Below, in pieces: positions 30,118 to 40,638 of a stretch of 64,000 nt of DNA (positions within the stretch are counted from its first letter, which is position 1; the number at the start of each line of letters is the position of its first letter). This DNA is from Gautieria morchelliformis (Eukaryota > Basidiomycota > Agaricomycetes > Gomphales > Gomphaceae). The stretch lies in the NCBI GenBank assembly GCA_015179125.1, contig WHVA01000025.1, forward strand, positions 406,788 through 470,787, read 5' to 3'. Made by a program: the position numbers and the translations under genes. The notes below the pieces were generated by a model. It searched no databases and had not been told where the DNA came from. It saw only the letters and a list, made by a program, of their open reading frames with translations.

Positions 30118-33100
30118 ATGGCTGATCCTTTAACGGTATTATCAACAGCAGGCAAGTCCATGACAAACACAACTCGGAAACTGATATGCCAATCAAACCT
30201 TTCAGCGAGCGTTATCGCCGTTCTTCAGCTCACCGCGGCGACGGTCAGCACTTTATACGGATACGGAAATAGAGTCATGCACGCCTCGAAGGACAGAAAG
30301 AGGATTATTGATCAGTTGCTGATGCTTCAGCAAGTGCTGAATGGCGTCCGTGAGGCCGTGGAGGCCGTGGAGGATGCTTCGGATGCGTCTGTTGAACTGC
30401 CGACTTTGACCAAGTTGCTTGAGTCGCCCGAAGGCCTTCCTCGTTATCGCACCGAGCTGGAAAAGCTCAAAGTGAAATTAGAGACTCCCAATGGACGGTC
30501 GGGTCGCTTACAAGCGCTGATCTGGCCGCTGAAGGAGGGTGATGTCAAGAAGACGCTGGAGTATCTGAAACATTTCCAGCAGCTATTGAGCTCAACCCTG
30601 AATACCGATCATTTGTTCGTCTCCCTGTGCTTATTTGTGTATCTACTCTGACCGTCCTGACAGAGGCGTAACTGTGGAGATACGCACTGATGTCAAACAT
30701 ATGCGTGGAGCTGTCGCTTCGATGGAGTACTCAAATGCAAAAGCTAGGAAGCGTGAGTGTTTGCCGATACACGTTGTTTAATGTAATGATCTCTAACGCC
30801 CGTACTCTATTTGTGAAGGTGAACGTCGTGAGAAGATATTTGCATGGCTTGCAGCTCCTGATCACCAGTCGAGCCACACGAGTGCACAAAAGAAGCGACA
30901 GCCAGAGACCGGTTTATGGTTCGTTCGCGGGGAAACATTTAAGGCATGGAGAGACTTGTCCCACTCGACCTTATGGCTCCACGGCATAAGTATGTTTCTA
31001 TATACACTGATGGTGATGACCATTGATCTTCTAGCACAGTGGGATCTGGAAAAACAATTCTATGGTGAGAGCTCATTTTCTGTGATATTCAAGGACATTA
31101 TGAAGCGTTCGTTCAAGCTCAACCCTGGTCGACGAGCTCTTCCGCCCCAATGGGCGGGATCTGTTACCGGCAGTCGCATATTTTTACTTCACCAACAAGC
31201 AGATTGGGACCAACGTCGCTGTGCGGTCCCTGATCAATCAATTATCGCTGACCATGACATCCCACGGGGATGATATTCCGGCCGCCTTGGAGAGTCTCTA
31301 CTCTCAGCACTCGGAGGGCCGGCAATCACCAACCTTAGACACTCTGATATCTACCTTGAAGTCTCTTATTGAGAGCATTTCTCATCCGTACATCATCCTC
31401 GACGCTCTGGAAGAATGTGAGGATGGGAACAGACTTTTGCAACTGATTCAAGAAATCCATGGCTGTGGCTCATTACATCTACTGGCAACGAGTCGAGATG
31501 AGCTAGACATTATGGATGTTATGTCCTCTCTGGACCCACTTAGTGTTCCCATGGATGGCATCCATATTCAGGATGACATCCATCTTCACATTCACCAAAC
31601 AATTTATAATAATCAGCGGTATCAGAAGTGGTCACTGGAGGTAAAGGAGAAGGTTGAGACCACTTTAATGAATGGTGCACATGGAATGTAACGTGTCATT
31701 TGTTTTTTGTCCCTGTCATTGACTGCTGATCAGACATTAAGGTTCCGATGGGTTGACTGTCAACTGGATGCACTAGGAAAATGCCGTACTTCAGCCGCTG
31801 TTGAGGCTGCATTGCAGACTCTTCCAAAGACACTTTATGAAACCTATGATAAGATTCTCTTGAATATTGAGGAGGACGATAGTCAATCTGCCCTCAAAGT
31901 CTTGCAATGGCTTGCTTTCTCTGTCTGTCCGATATCATTGGCAGAAACTGTTGAAATATTGGCCATGAATCCCAATGCAGCAGGTGCATGTCTATTCAAC
32001 CCTGAAGAAAGACTATTAAATCCCCGAGAAGTACTCATTATATGTTCAAGTCTGGTCACTATTTCAGAAGAGGAGATTGATGGCAGATACTTGGGTACCA
32101 CTAATTTGGAACAGGTCAGGCTTGCCCATTTCTCTGTAAAGGAATATTTGACCTCTGGACATGTTCGGGGTGGCCGTGCTTCGATCTTCTATTTCAACCA
32201 ACACATGGCCAATACCTTCATTGCTGAGTCATGCCTGGGATATCTCTTGCAACTTGACCAGACATTTTGTGACCATGGTACTGGACACCTAAATTATCCA
32301 CTATATCAGTATGCTGCGGAGCACTGGACCCACCATGCCCAGTCCACTGGTTGTAGCTCAGATACTCTGCAAAGGCTAATCATGGCTCTTCTCCGCAACA
32401 AAGATACCATGTACACCAACTGGATTAAACTACATGATCCTGATGACCCCTGGCGAAAGAGATTAGATGAAGACCCCATTGGTGGCCCTCTTTACTATGC
32501 TTCCCTCACTGGGCTGGAAATTCCTTCACGACTGCTGTTGGACAGTGGAGTGGAAGTAAATGCAGATGGAGGCAGATTTCACAGTGCACTCCATGCAGCA
32601 GTGTCAAGTGGCCACCTGGAGATTGTTCAGCTTCTAGTTGAGCATGGAGCAGATATGAATGCAGTGGCAGGAGGTTATGGTACTCCAATCCAGGCAGCGG
32701 CATTGAGAGGCCACATGGAGATTGTTCAGCTGCTGGTTCAGCATGGAGCAGATCTGAATGCAGTGGCAGGAAAATATGGTACTCCACTCCAGGCAGCGGC
32801 TTCAAGAGGCCACACAGAGGTCGTTCAGCTGCTGGTTGATCATGGAGCAGATACCAATGCAGTGGGGGGAGGTCGCCGCACTGCACTCCTGGCAGCAGTG
32901 TTGAGTGGCTGCACTGCCATTGTTAGGCTATTGCTTCTGCATGGAGTAGATATCAATGCAGCGGGAGAACATTATGGTGCCACACTCCAGGTGGCAGTGT
33001 CAAGTGGCCACCTGGAGATTGTTCAGCTTCTAGTTGAGCATGGAGCAGATATGAATGCAGTGGCAGGAGGTTATGGTACTCCAATCCAGGCAGCGGCATT

Positions 33101-34259
33101 GAGAGGCCACATGGAGATTGTTCAGCTGCTGGTTCAGCATGGAGCAGATCTGAATGCAGTGGCAGGAAAATATGGTACTCCACTCCAGGCAGCGGCTTCA
33201 AGAGGCCACACAGAGGTCGTTCAGCTGCTGGTTGATCATGGAGCAGATACCAATGCAGTGGGGGGAGGTCGCCGCACTGCACTCCTGGCAGCAGTGTTGA
33301 GTGGCTGCACTGCCATTGTTAGGCTATTGCTTCTGCATGGAGTAGATATCAATGCAGCGGGAGAACATTATGGTGCCACACTCCAGGTGGCAGTGTCAAG
33401 TGGCTATATGGAGATTGTTCAGCTACTGCTTCTGCATGGAGCAGACATGGATGCAGTGGGAGGACATTACGGCACTGCACTTGAGGAAGCAGCGTTGAGA
33501 GGCCACACAGAGATCATTAGGCTGCTGGTTAACCATGGAGCAGATATCAATGCAATGGGGAAACGTTATGGCACTGCACTCCAGGCAGCAGCAGCGAGTG
33601 GCCAGAAGGAGATCGTTCAGATGCTGCTTCTGCATGGAGCAGACATCCATGCAGTGGAAGGATATTATGGCACTGCACTACAGGCGGCGGCATCAAGAGG
33701 CCACCTGGACATTGTTCAGCTGCTGCTTGAGGATGGAGCAGATATCAATGCAGTGGGGGGACATTACCGCACCACACTCCAGGAGGCGGCGTCAATGGGC
33801 CACACGGAGATTGTTCGGCTGCTTGTTGAGCATGGAGCAGATGTCAATGCAGTGCGAGGGGAATATGCCACTGCACTCCAGGAGACAGTGCCGAATGGCA
33901 ACACAGAGATCCCTTGGCTGCTGGACATCAATGAAGTGGGAGGGGAATATGGCACTGCACTTGAGGAAGCAGCATCAAGGGGCCACACAGAGATCGTTCG
34001 GTTGCTGGTTGAGCATGGAGCAGGTATCAATGCAATGGGGGTACCTTGTGACACTGCACACCAGGGGGGGGTGTCAAGTGGCCACAGGGAGATCGTTCAG
34101 CTGCTGCTTCTGTATGGAGCTGACATCCATGCCATGGGAGGATATTACAGTAATGGACTCCAGGCAGCGGTATCGAGAGGCCACCCAGATATTGTTATTA
34201 GAGTGCAGAAGGACATCTTTCTGTCAGGATTTTATTATCTCATTTTCTTTGCATCATAA
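30118..34259 (+). CDS. NACHT-ankyrin STAND protein (fungal NLR-like receptor)
   Basis: Seven exons fit: 30118-30151, 30206-30614, 30664-30752, 30819-30989, 31040-31064, 31118-31687, 31742-34259. They total 3816 nt, 1271 residues, with no stop. Intron 1 has a GC-AG border (GCAAGT...TTTCAG); the rest are GT-AG. Residues 1-165 (MADPLTVLSTAASVIAVLQ) match the helical N-terminal domain of fungal STAND proteins. The Walker A GIMGSGKT is at about 233-240 and Walker B YIILDALEECED at about 334-345, followed by LLATSRDE and the winged-helix region with LAHFSVKEYL. From about residue 680 come some 17-18 ankyrin repeats. Such proteins sense a ligand through the repeats and oligomerise through NACHT in non-self recognition or programmed cell death. 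The last repeat is cut and followed by an unrelated tail. The start was chosen because it opens the conserved N-terminal domain. Confidence 0.85.
32601..33392 (+). repeat. tandem 2 x 396 bp duplication of four ankyrin repeats
   Basis: 32601-32996 and 32997-33392 are identical by eye over all 396 bases; a third partial start (GTGTCAAGTGGC) begins at 33393. 396 nt is exactly four 33-residue ankyrin repeats, so the frame is kept. Other repeats of the same gene differ clearly from one another, so this duplication is recent. Confidence 0.92.
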
Positions 34260-34765
34260 ATCATCTCTCTATTCATTCATATCCTCTCATCATCATTGAG
34301 TCAAACAATCTACCAGCCAGGGGTATACTTGTATGAGAACCACTGTTCAACCAGCATATTGATTAGTCTCAGATATAGCTGTTCAACCAGCCCTGAAATA
34401 GTCACTTTACTGTAACTTTGTAGTTCTGCACCAAAGGCCATTAAGAACCATTTATCGCCATCATAAAAATATCTCTTAACTTCAGAAGGCCTATTCAAAC
34501 CTCCCTCCAATTATCTATGAATTTGTCTTAATTTTCTGAGGCTATCTTCACTCAATCTCACATATTTCTGTGCTACAGAGTTGTGGATACACATGTCCCC
34601 ACAATTCTGTTTCGGACTTCCGATTTCAAACTCCGACCAGACACTCATGTTCACTCAAAACCCATGGATTGCGCACCCATGGTTGCCCACAAATCCAGCC
34701 AGATGGCTCCTTCAGACTCAGCCTCTGAGTTCAAAAAACCTAGTCATTTGCTTGTTCAGCCTCAG
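34260..34765. other. downstream of NACHT-ankyrin gene, no gene seen
   Basis: It holds short frames only (for example 34583-34846). The part next to 34766 lies where the leader or flank of the truncated E copy would be, but I see no alignment with the E leader at 26550-26711. Confidence 0.35.
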
Positions 34766-34997
34766 TGTAAGAGGTTTGGCTTAAGACTTGTGTTATCACA
34801 AGGTAACAGAACTCAACCAATTAGTGGTGATTCTAGTACAATGTAGTGACAATTACAAGTAGAGTTAAGCTGGGGAATCCCAGAAGGTTCCCATGCAAGA
34901 ACTATACAGTGGGTCTGCAAGGACCCACTGGCACTATATAAGCTACCAAGTTTTATGTATTGCCTCGCGGCAATACAGGTAAATATGTGTATTTACA
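34766..34997 (-). repeat. 3' LTR of gypsy E copy 2
   Basis: The plus strand begins TGTAAGAGGTTTGG and ends GTGTATTTACA. It shares AACTATACAGTGGGTC and ATGTAGTGACA-like blocks with 26712-26924. On the minus strand it follows the purine-rich tract at 34998-35012 directly. The flanks CTCAG and CCCTC do not match. Confidence 0.7.
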
Positions 34998-35599
34998 CCC
35001 TCCCCCACTATAGAGAACTCTAATCCCTGTAGATCTCAGCGTCGAGGTCCTTGTCCTTGGCGGAGGGAGAGTCATCCATTGGGATGTCCTTGTATGGAGC
35101 TGGCAGGGCTGGGGGTCCATGTGCATCGCATCCGGGTGAGCGGATGTGGATGGGCCAGGTCCGGCTCGGGGCTGATATGGACCCATTTCAAGAGATGGGT
35201 TGATCCCCATATCCTGGATGAAGGCGAGATAATAAGGATAGAGGACAGGCAGATAGAGATGCCCCAGGCGACCATCAGCAACACTGAGGTGAGAATGCTG
35301 GTTGCCAGCAGATTCAGGACACGCTGCCCACACTCCCCATGCTGGAGGCCAACCTCCTACTATGTGAGGCTGGAGGGCCTACATGCCGCAGTGCATGTGA
35401 AATCCCGTTCTTGCCATGTGGGTTGTATTGACATTACCATTTGACAAGATGGCTTGCTGAGTATTTGGGATACGATATCACTGCATCGCGTGAGTTTGAA
35501 GCAGAAACAATATGTACTGAATCACAATGGTCAAGCAGAACTTGCGGTTGGATGCAGGGAGAGTTGAAGTATTTGATGAGTGACTACTAGGTCTGTAAA

Positions 35600-35765
35600 T
35601 ACACCTAAGTACCTTGGAAAAACCCATATGTCCGTACGACAGCCATATGACTGCCGTATCCGTAGTGTCGGGGTTCCAGCAGCCCAACATACAGTATGGA
35701 TGGGGCCATAATGTCACCGTACAATGTACAGCCGTACACATATATGGTACAGCACTGAGTCTTGT
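35600..35765. repeat. CGTAC/CCATATG-rich patch, second copy
   Basis: It carries CCGTACGACAGCCATATGAC, GCCGTATCCGTA, GTACAATGTACAGCCGTACAC and GGTACAGCACTGAG. It resembles 27655-27750 and lies inside the spacer of gypsy E copy 2. Confidence 0.35.
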
Positions 35766-36315
35766 TCTGTAATAAAAGCCTTTTAATAGATTGGACTGGG
35801 GATATTAGAGGAAAGCTCAATGATGCTTCCAGTGGGCCGGTGGGCGCGATAGACATTCGGAAAGTAACTCGGTGGGACTATACTACATATTGCAGTGTAC
35901 AAATATCTCGGTAGACTGTGCCACTTAGGCTGGAGCGGCAGTGATCACAACAAAGGGCCTCAGACTGGGAATAGCGTGGAAGTGGACAGGGACAACTGTC
36001 TGATTGTTCAATGTACATGGGTAGCTACTTTATACTACTCGGAACACTAGCTAGTAGGTATTGAGATCGACTATGGAGCGCGAAGGGGTGTGTACATGTG
36101 AGCGAATGGCAGAATGGATGGGGATGGATGCCCGGGGTTATGGCCGGGGTGGAGTCGGGTCATAGGGACACGTCGTACCTAAATATACAGGTATATACTA
36201 TAGAATTGATGGGGCATATAGAGATGGAGTGGGAAGATGGAGCCAAGTAACGGGTTGAGTATCAGCTAGGAATGAGGAGCGGGGGAAGTGGTGTGTAAGC
36301 ACGCGTGGCATCGGT

Positions 36316-36850
36316 TCAGGGCCGCTGATTCATCTCGGGTTTCACAACACTGAGCCCTATCACCGCCAGCCCCGTACTCTGACATTCACATGTCAGAAGT
36401 GGACTCCGAGGACCACTCTTCATCATCGTTTGATCCGAAGTCATAAAACGACTTGGTTTCACAGCGAGGAAACAGCTCATCATTGTTAGGCTCATATTGC
36501 CGTACAAGGCTTGAGTGGAAAACTGGTGAAATATGGCGGCTTTTCAGCTTGTCAGGTAGTTCTAGGGTCACCGTCGAGGCTTCGTTATGCACCTTGACCA
36601 CATGGTATGGCCCAATATACCACGGTACAAGTTTCCTGGCTCTTCCCTTTGGCAGAGTCAGGTTTTGAGTTGACAGGTAGATGCGGTTGTTGGCTGTGTA
36701 CATATCGCTCGCCATACGTTCTTGTTCCTGTGAAATGTTTGCGTCACCCGATGCTTGATGATTGCATCATGTGCCACCATCAGGTTCCATCGGGCCTGAT
36801 GCCACTCCTTTGAATGGGGTGTCCGTGGCTATGGGCAGGTCTATCTGTGG
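36316..36850 (-). pseudogene. integrase C-terminal fragment, gypsy E copy 2
   Basis: The minus strand reads YLSTQNLTLPKGRARKLVP, YIGPYHVVKVHNEAST, LKSRHISPVFHSSLVRQYE and KSFYDFGSNDDEEW, almost residue for residue the E integrase at 20678-22123. The zinc site and catalytic core are missing. Upstream 36830-36850 still matches the DLPIA-DTPFKGV region after a frame change. The chromodomain is not recognisable. Confidence 0.85.
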
Positions 36851-36851
36851 C

Positions 36852-37202
36852 ATATAGCCATTTGTGGCCGTGACCCCGGCCGGGACTGAAATCATGTGGC
36901 TGCAGAATTTGTTTGATGAATTGGGCTCAAAAATTGAAGGGCCATCCCATCTCTATATAGATAATCAGTCTGCCCTATCAGTCGCCAAGAACCCAGAGCA
37001 TCATGGTTGCATAAAGCACCTCGATCTTCAATTCTTCTGGCTATGAGAAAAGGTGGCATAAAAATTACTTTGAGTAAGTTACATACCCACAAAAGACATG
37101 CCAGCAGACCTACTAACAAAGGCGCTGCCTCACGAATCGTTGGAGCGACATTGACATATTATGGGACTTCTCTAGCATGGGGTTTGACTTCGTCAGGAGG
37201 GT
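36852..37202 (+). pseudogene. Ty1/copia RNase H fragment
   Basis: The plus strand reads MWLQNLFDELGSKIEG, LYIDNQSALSVAKNPEHHG and IKHLDLQFFWL, the C-terminal part of copia RNase H (D of YIDNQSA is catalytic). After a TGA and a frame change it continues SYIPTKDMPADLLTKALP and ends near HIMGL. A purine-rich tract (CAGGAGGG at about 37194-37201) and a TGTTGTTATC start follow, so the polyprotein end and the beginning of its 3' LTR may be here. A palindromic element interrupts at 37261. Confidence 0.8.
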
Positions 37203-37260
37203 GTGTTGTTATCACTCATATTTGTCGATTAGTCAGCTATGGACCTGTATAGGAGTCTGA

Positions 37261-37643
37261 CACTGGAGGCATGTAAAAATTTTCTGGTCTGAAAAACTGT
37301 TCAAAAAACTGTAAAGATATTCCAATTTTTTTTAGTGTTTTTAATGTAAAAAAATTTTAACAAAATTTTGTGTTTTTGTTAGAATTTGTTGAGCAAGAAA
37401 ATTGTAAAAAAGTTTCAAGTTTTTTGCAGGGTTTTTTATGTGTTTTTGTAAGTTTCTTTGTGAAAACACAAAGAAACCCATAAAAAACCCTGCAAAAAAC
37501 TTTGATTTTTTTTACAATTTTCTTGCTCAACAAATTCTAATAAAAACACAAAATTTTATTATAGTTTTTTTACATTATTTGGAAAATATTGACAGTTTTT
37601 TGAACAGGTTTTCAGGCAAGAAAACTTTTCAATGCCTGCAGTG
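37261..37643. mobile_element. 383-bp palindromic element, copy 2
   Basis: It starts CACTGGAGGCATGTAAAAA and ends TTTCAATGCCTGCAGTG. The two halves are inverted repeats around about 37455 (TTTCTTTGTGAAAACACAAAGAA). Flanks TGA at 37258-37260 and TGA at 37644-37646. It is the same family as 13650-14049. It sits just after the copia fragment, probably in its LTR. Confidence 0.8.
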
Positions 37644-37646
37644 TGA

Positions 37647-39213
37647 GTTTGAAGGTGAACCTTATCTGTTCTACCTTCAAACTCAGGTATGTGCTCGATT
37701 AGCCACTCTGTGTAGATAGAAATCTGAATCAAACCTCATCTGTTGGTTCTACCTTTGAACTCAGCTTCTCACACTTGCGACATTGACTATCGATGTTCAT
37801 TCATGTACTTGCACTTCCCAGCACCAAGTCTTAAACCGTCGTAGACATGAGGCCACACGCTATTGATACGCTCTGTCTATCACCAAATCGCCATCCAGAG
37901 GTGGAGGATAGGTTCAGTGCCCTTGAGTCATTAAAATCTGTAGATTAGACAAGTCCAGAACCAGGCCAGTAATACCAGACATCACAGATTCCCCACGCCT
38001 GACTTTGGGAGACTACCAGGATAGTTTCTGTGACGCTATTAGACCCTAAACACCACGAACACATTCTGGGACAGCCAAGGCTGGTATCCCCTAAACGGAA
38101 GATCACACATCCATGCTGGTCTATAGCCACTTCAGTGCCTGCAAGTGCCAGTGCCAACTCATGAGGTGGTAGGCCGGATATTCATTTGTTCAGTTGAAAT
38201 TTGGCAGGTTCATGGTTTTAACATGTTCAACCATGAATGATAGACGACTTGGATTCTACTAGTACAACCTGAGAACTCTGGCCATGGAAAATGTTCGAGT
38301 GCCAGTTTCACTGTGACTGTGTCGTCCGTACTGATGAAGTATGATGAGATTTAGTGTAAACGACTCAAGGAAAAACTATGTACGATACACAGGGCTCGCT
38401 CATGCTTCCAAGCTGTTATCGATTCCAAAGGGCGGTCATACATCACTAGCAGCATAACTTTGAACACCGCGTGTTGTCCGCGCAACTCCACACCTCAGAG
38501 TCTCAGATAGCCATATATTGGGCAGCAACCTGATCCTTGCAACCGTGATACTTGCTATCTGGAAGATACTGTACACTCTGCGGGCTGAGCAACCTCTAGA
38601 GTCTACTCTGACATACCGATTGAGCTGTGAGTATGTGGTACTACTAGTAGGTTTCAAGACAGTTCAGCGACTATACTGGACCTGTACGCGACCAGGTATT
38701 TTCTAGTGGGTATTATCTGTCGTTGGTATTGACCAGAGCATGTGGGTACTAAAGACACGTCTGGCTATCGGACAACAGGAGTTTGAACATATCAGGAGTT
38801 TTAGCGACAGTAGACCTATCTCAGTAGCTAGAATTGAAGGCCATAGGCCCTTTAACAAGATTATAAAACCAGAAATCCATGTGTTTGTGTGTGTGGCAGA
38901 GAAGTATGTACCACTAAGTATTTCCGACATCAAATTCTGCAGAGCTCAAATCTTGCTCAATTTCATGCAAAGTGGATCATTTTGTACCTAAACCGCTACA
39001 TGATGAGCGAGTAAGCTGACAAGAGGCAATTCTGAGGCATTCGTTCATGGTCAGATGCGAGCATATTTTGAAACTCCTACATTGTGTCGGATGCTCTCAC
39101 CTAGTACAGTTAGGTGGAAATGCGAGACATCGATTCATAACACCCACACAACAAGTGAACCCCATTGGCGGAACTGTTGCACCCGTGCATTCCCATACAA
39201 GTCATACGAGAAT
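37647..39213. other. no recognised gene
   Basis: Frames stay below about 85 codons and show no known motif. Part of it could be the decayed 5' portion of the transposase that follows at 39310. Confidence 0.4.
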
Positions 39214-39279
39214 GATTTTATACAGGAGGGTAACCGACTCTGCCTCGGACAGAGTCAGTTGACCCTCCAGTATAAAATC
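39214..39279. repeat. 66-bp perfect-looking hairpin
   Basis: GATTTTATACAGGAGGGT... pairs with ...ACCCTCCAGTATAAAATC; the inner arms are AACCGACTCTG and CAGAGTCAGTT around a short CCTCGGA loop, with about three mismatches over 29 bp. It may be a short MITE or a decayed inverted repeat. Confidence 0.6.
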
Positions 39280-39309
39280 TGCCATGCCAAGTCCATATCC
39301 TAAATCAAC

Positions 39310-39791
39310 TTGTCAACTTCCATCATGCATGTCCTGTCTTGCCTAAGCCCAGGCAACATTCACAAGAAGTTCACTAAGTTTGCATGCAGGCTTCCTTCAC
39401 TCCTGCCCTTCTTGCCAGTCAAGTTCAACCCATGGCCCCAGCCGCGCAGTGTCTTGGTGATGGACAACTGCTCCATTCACCATGGTCCTGAGGTTGCCGC
39501 AATTTGCCAAGAACGGTAAGCAATCCCAACAAATCTCTTGAGCAAGTTTAAAAATATCTATTATTTAGTGGTGTGTGGCTCTACTATTTACCACCATACT
39601 CCCCTGACATGAACCCGATCGAGGAGGCTTTTTCATACCTGAAAGCGTACCTTCGCCGCCATGGTGCAGAATTTCGGCAAGCAGTAGATAACAGAGATGA
39701 GATGGCTATCTTATTATTCCTTCACACTGCTATGTCTTCAATGTCACCTGAACACTGTCAAGGGTGGATGACACATTCAAGGTACTTGTAG
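39310..39791 (+). pseudogene. Tc1/mariner-type (DDE_3-like) transposase, C-terminal part
   Basis: The first exon ends PRSVLVMDNCSIHHGPEV with the second catalytic Asp (VLVMDNCSIHH). An intron 39516-39568 (GTAAGC...TTTAG) joins it to GVWLYYLPPYSPDMNPIEEA and FSYLKAYLRRH, where the Glu of NPIEEAFS completes the triad. The stop is at 39789-39791. The upstream Asp-containing half and the DNA-binding domain are not recognisable, so this is a fragment. Transposases of this kind cut and paste DNA elements with TA target sites; no terminal repeats could be assigned. Confidence 0.8.
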
Positions 39792-40044
39792 ATGCACATA
39801 TCTGCCCCATCCTGTACCAGTAGTTGTTGTCACTACAAGTGTACCATGAAGTTTGGTTGAATATTATGGCAATGCTCTTACAGATATGTGTATGGGAATG
39901 TAGTATGAGTGTTAGCATGTAGTGTTCTCTATATTTGTACTAAAGTTCAGGTATGAATACAGGAGGTTTATATACAGAAGACAGAGCAGAAGTAGGCATA
40001 GTTCCTGTATTATGTCCATGTCACCACTGACTAATTCTGCAGTT

Positions 40045-40536
40045 CTGCACGCATCACGCACACACGCATCATCCGCCCGCACACATCACACACACGCATC
40101 ATCCGCCCGCACGCATCACACGCACGCATCATCTGCCCACACGCATCATCTGCCCGCACGCATCACATGCATGCATCATCCGCCTGCATGCATCACCTGC
40201 CTGCATGCATCACATGCACGCACGCACGCATGCATCATCTGCCCGCACACATCATCCGCCCGCATGCATCATCCGCCCGCACGCATCACACGCATGCATC
40301 ATCCGCCCACACACATCACATGCACACATCATCTGCCCGCATGCATCACATACACGCATCATCTGCCCGCATGCATCACACGCAGGCATCATCTGCCCGC
40401 AAGCATCACCCGCATGCATCACCTGCACGTATCACCCACACGCATCACCCACATGCATCACCTGCACGTATCACCCACACGCATCACCCACATGCATCAC
40501 CCGCATGCATCACCCGCACGCACCACCCGCATCACT
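40045..40536. repeat. minisatellite of CGCATCA-type units
   Basis: About 490 bp are built from units such as CGCATCATCYGCCCGCA and CGCATCACACG/CGCATCACCCA. The 3' third has a regular 31-32 bp higher-order unit (CATGCATCACCTGCACGTATC). Absence of TAA/TAG/TGA in the unit leaves several frames open; the resulting His-rich frames are not taken as genes. Confidence 0.9.
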
Positions 40537-40638
40537 GTGGGTGATGCAGGTAATGTGGAAGCACAGTGATAACTGCCTTGAATTTTCCCAACAAGATATA
40601 GATTGACATGAGTACCCATCATAATTTTCTATGCTATT

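Larger units (their letters stand above)
34766..36860 (-). mobile_element. gypsy E copy 2, 5'-truncated
   Basis: The minus-strand order is integrase C-terminus (36850-36316), a spacer of about 1.3 kb, a polypurine tract (GTGGGGGAGGG at 34998-35008), then a 3' LTR (34997-34766, 232 bp, ends TGTAAG/TTTACA) similar to that of element E. The 5' side stops at about 36852 against a copia fragment. Frames in 35000-36300 are short and not clearly related to the accessory ORF of copy 1. Confidence 0.75.

Noticed and set aside
32506..33282. Two near-identical minus-strand frames
   Set aside because: Antisense shadows of the duplicated ankyrin block.
33535..34299. 254-codon frame overlapping the ankyrin exon
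   Set aside because: Shadow frame created by the 33-codon periodicity of the ankyrin repeats.
39922..40606. Three overlapping His-rich frames up to 215 codons
   Set aside because: Product of a stop-free minisatellite; no start context or conserved domain.
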